Assembly (NCBI RefSeq): GCF_000733945.1
Contig: NZ_JPOL01000002.1
Span: forward strand, 2,357,001-2,421,000
Reading direction: 5' to 3'
Length of the DNA stretch: 64,000 nucleotides
DNA from: Flavimarina sp. Hel_I_48
Lineage (GTDB): Bacteria; Bacteroidota; Bacteroidia; Flavobacteriales; Flavobacteriaceae
In this document: piece after piece, positions 62,934-64,000 of the stretch
Layout of the letters: each line of letters opens with the position of its first letter
Position numbering within the stretch: position 1 is the first letter of the stretch
Made by a program: the position numbers and the translations under genes
The notes under the pieces: model-generated
Told to the model about the DNA's origin: nothing
Databases searched by the model: none
What the model saw: only the letters and a program-made list of their open reading frames with translations

Positions 62934-63863
62934 TCAATAGTTTTTCTCCCTGGAAACGGTGTTTTTCAATTCCTCTCCGCTTTGCAATCTTTTGTAGTTT
63001 TCCACGACCTGATCTGCAATAGAAGAGGGATCGCTTTTACTGGCTGTGTGGGGTGTGATCAGAATCTTTTCATTATCCCAAAATGGATGGTCTTCCGGTA
63101 GAGGTTCTGTATGAAAGACGTCAAGGGCCGCGCCGCTTAGTTTTCCATTTTTCAGGGCTTCTGTCAAATCATCATCTACCACATGTCCACCACGTGCGAC
63201 GTTGATTATATATGCATTATCGGGAAGTTTTTTAAAGAGATTTTTGTTCAAAATATTCTTGGTTTCTTCGGTAAGAGGTAGAAGACAAACCAAAATTTCC
63301 GTGGTAGCCAGGAAATCATCCAACTGCTCATCACCTGCAAAACTTTCTAGTCCGTCAATATCTTTTTTAGAATTTGCCCAACCTGTAAGTTTAAAATTAT
63401 TTCTGTGCAGTGTTTTTGCGACCGCTTCTCCTAAAACGCCAAGACCCATGATACCTACGGTTACATCTGGAGCGCGTTTATAGGGGATAGGTTTCCAATT
63501 ATGTTCTTTTTGAAAAGTCGTGTATGTATTTAGGTTTTTAATGGCGTTTAGTGTTTGAGCCAATACAAATTCCTGCATATCGCCTATCAGGTTTTCATCA
63601 ACAATGCGGGTCATCTTAATATTTTCAGGCAGGCTGGGGTCCTCAAAAAGGTGATCAACCCCGGCTCCCATTGATCCAATTACCTTATTGTTTGGATAAT
63701 TGTCAAAACTTCCGTGGGGAGCTTTCCAGGCCAGGATCATATTCACATCTTCCTTATTTTTCAGGCTTTCTGGGGTAAAAACCGGAAAATCTGGATCTAT
63801 TTTTTTTATGGCTTTGAGCCATGGTTCGTAATTTTTATCGTTACGTATAAGTAGTAGGGACAT
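62934..63863 (-). CDS. D-isomer 2-hydroxyacid dehydrogenase (glyoxylate/hydroxypyruvate reductase-like)
   Basis: 309 residues. NAD(P)-binding GIMGLGVLGEAVA near 137-149, arginine motif NVARGGHVVDDD near 222-233 (catalytic Arg), Glu in LDVFHTEPLP near 249-258 and histidine in ITPHTAS near 270-276. Resembles E. coli GhrA, which reduces glyoxylate and hydroxypyruvate with NADPH; substrate not certain. Starts at ATG 63863 near the right edge of the window. Confidence 0.9.
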   Translation of the reverse strand: MSLLLIRNDKNYEPWLKAIKKIDPDFPVFTPESLKNKEDVNMILAWKAPHGSFDNYPNNKVIGSMGAGVDHLFEDPSLPENIKMTRIVDENLIGDMQEFVLAQTLNAIKNLNTYTTFQKEHNWKPIPYKRAPDVTVGIMGLGVLGEAVAKTLHRNNFKLTGWANSKKDIDGLESFAGDEQLDDFLATTEILVCLLPLTEETKNILNKNLFKKLPDNAYIINVARGGHVVDDDLTEALKNGKLSGAALDVFHTEPLPEDHPFWDNEKILITPHTASKSDPSSIADQVVENYKRLQSGEELKNTVSREKNY

Positions 63864-64000
63864 AGTACTTTGATTCTGAGAGGTTAAAATTGTAGTTTAT
63901 CTAGATTGTTTCAAATTTATAGATAAAAAATCATTAGTGCGGGTAGATGGTTTGCAAATCTATTTTTCAAAGGTGGCCTAGTGTAAATGAAGGTACGCAT

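Overview
The window is a 64 kb piece of a chromosome from a member of the Flavobacteriaceae (Bacteroidota). The evidence is gliding-motility genes (gldA, gldB, gldC), a protein with a type IX secretion (T9SS) C-terminal sorting domain, Bacteroidota-type -7 promoter boxes (TAnnTTTG), the absence of clear Shine-Dalgarno sequences and moderate-to-low GC. Nothing looks like a prophage, an insertion sequence or a CRISPR array. Most genes are housekeeping. The novelty lies in regulatory and repeat structure between and inside genes, and in several proteins that have lost catalytic or metal-binding residues.

Layout. 1-728: 3'-truncated gldA (- strand). 1082-5460: aromatic amino acid operon of pheA, an aminotransferase, tyrA and a DAHP synthase-chorismate mutase fusion. 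It is preceded by a short ORF dense in Phe, Tyr and Trp codons and by an intrinsic terminator whose 5' arm can instead pair with the end of that ORF, which is a textbook attenuator. 5878-7442: rsgA and dtd. 7495-15007: three tandem exported DUF3857/transglutaminase-like proteins, a MazG-like protein and aroA. 15103-17395: queA and rlmN. 17517-28474: T9SS cargo, polyprenyl synthase, histidine kinase, an ECF sigma operon (sigma, membrane protein, beta-barrel), a membrane EEP phosphatase/nuclease-like protein, dnaG and an atypical response regulator. 28581-33247: nadE, gldB-gldC, two uncharacterised proteins, engB and a hydrolase.

33678-49817: division and cell-wall (dcw) cluster, all on +: mraZ, rsmH, ftsL, ftsI, murE, mraY, murD, ftsW, murG, murC, ftsQ, ftsA, ftsZ. 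It starts behind three 10-bp-spaced GTGG repeats that resemble an MraZ operator. 49911-55390: a YqeY-like protein, tRNA-Arg, two uncharacterised proteins, an AraC regulator, prfA and pyrF. 55469-63863: a BtuF-like binding protein, a PfkB kinase, a DUF4197 lipoprotein, icmF (fused acyl-CoA mutase), a double-DUF302 lipoprotein and a 2-hydroxyacid dehydrogenase.

Themes across the window: (1) a family of leaders built from period-6 AATARN units just before start codons, mostly non-ATG ones (tyrA, dtd, dnaG, ftsL, ftsW, murG); (2) a C-run/G-run palindrome at the 3' ends of rsgA, murD and ftsW, which also occurs twice in frame inside icmF; (3) an exact palindrome TTCCGC-N4-GCGGAA in three places; (4) loss of key residues in DnaG (all four zinc ligands), in two of three transglutaminase-like proteins and in one response regulator (phospho-Asp replaced by Glu).
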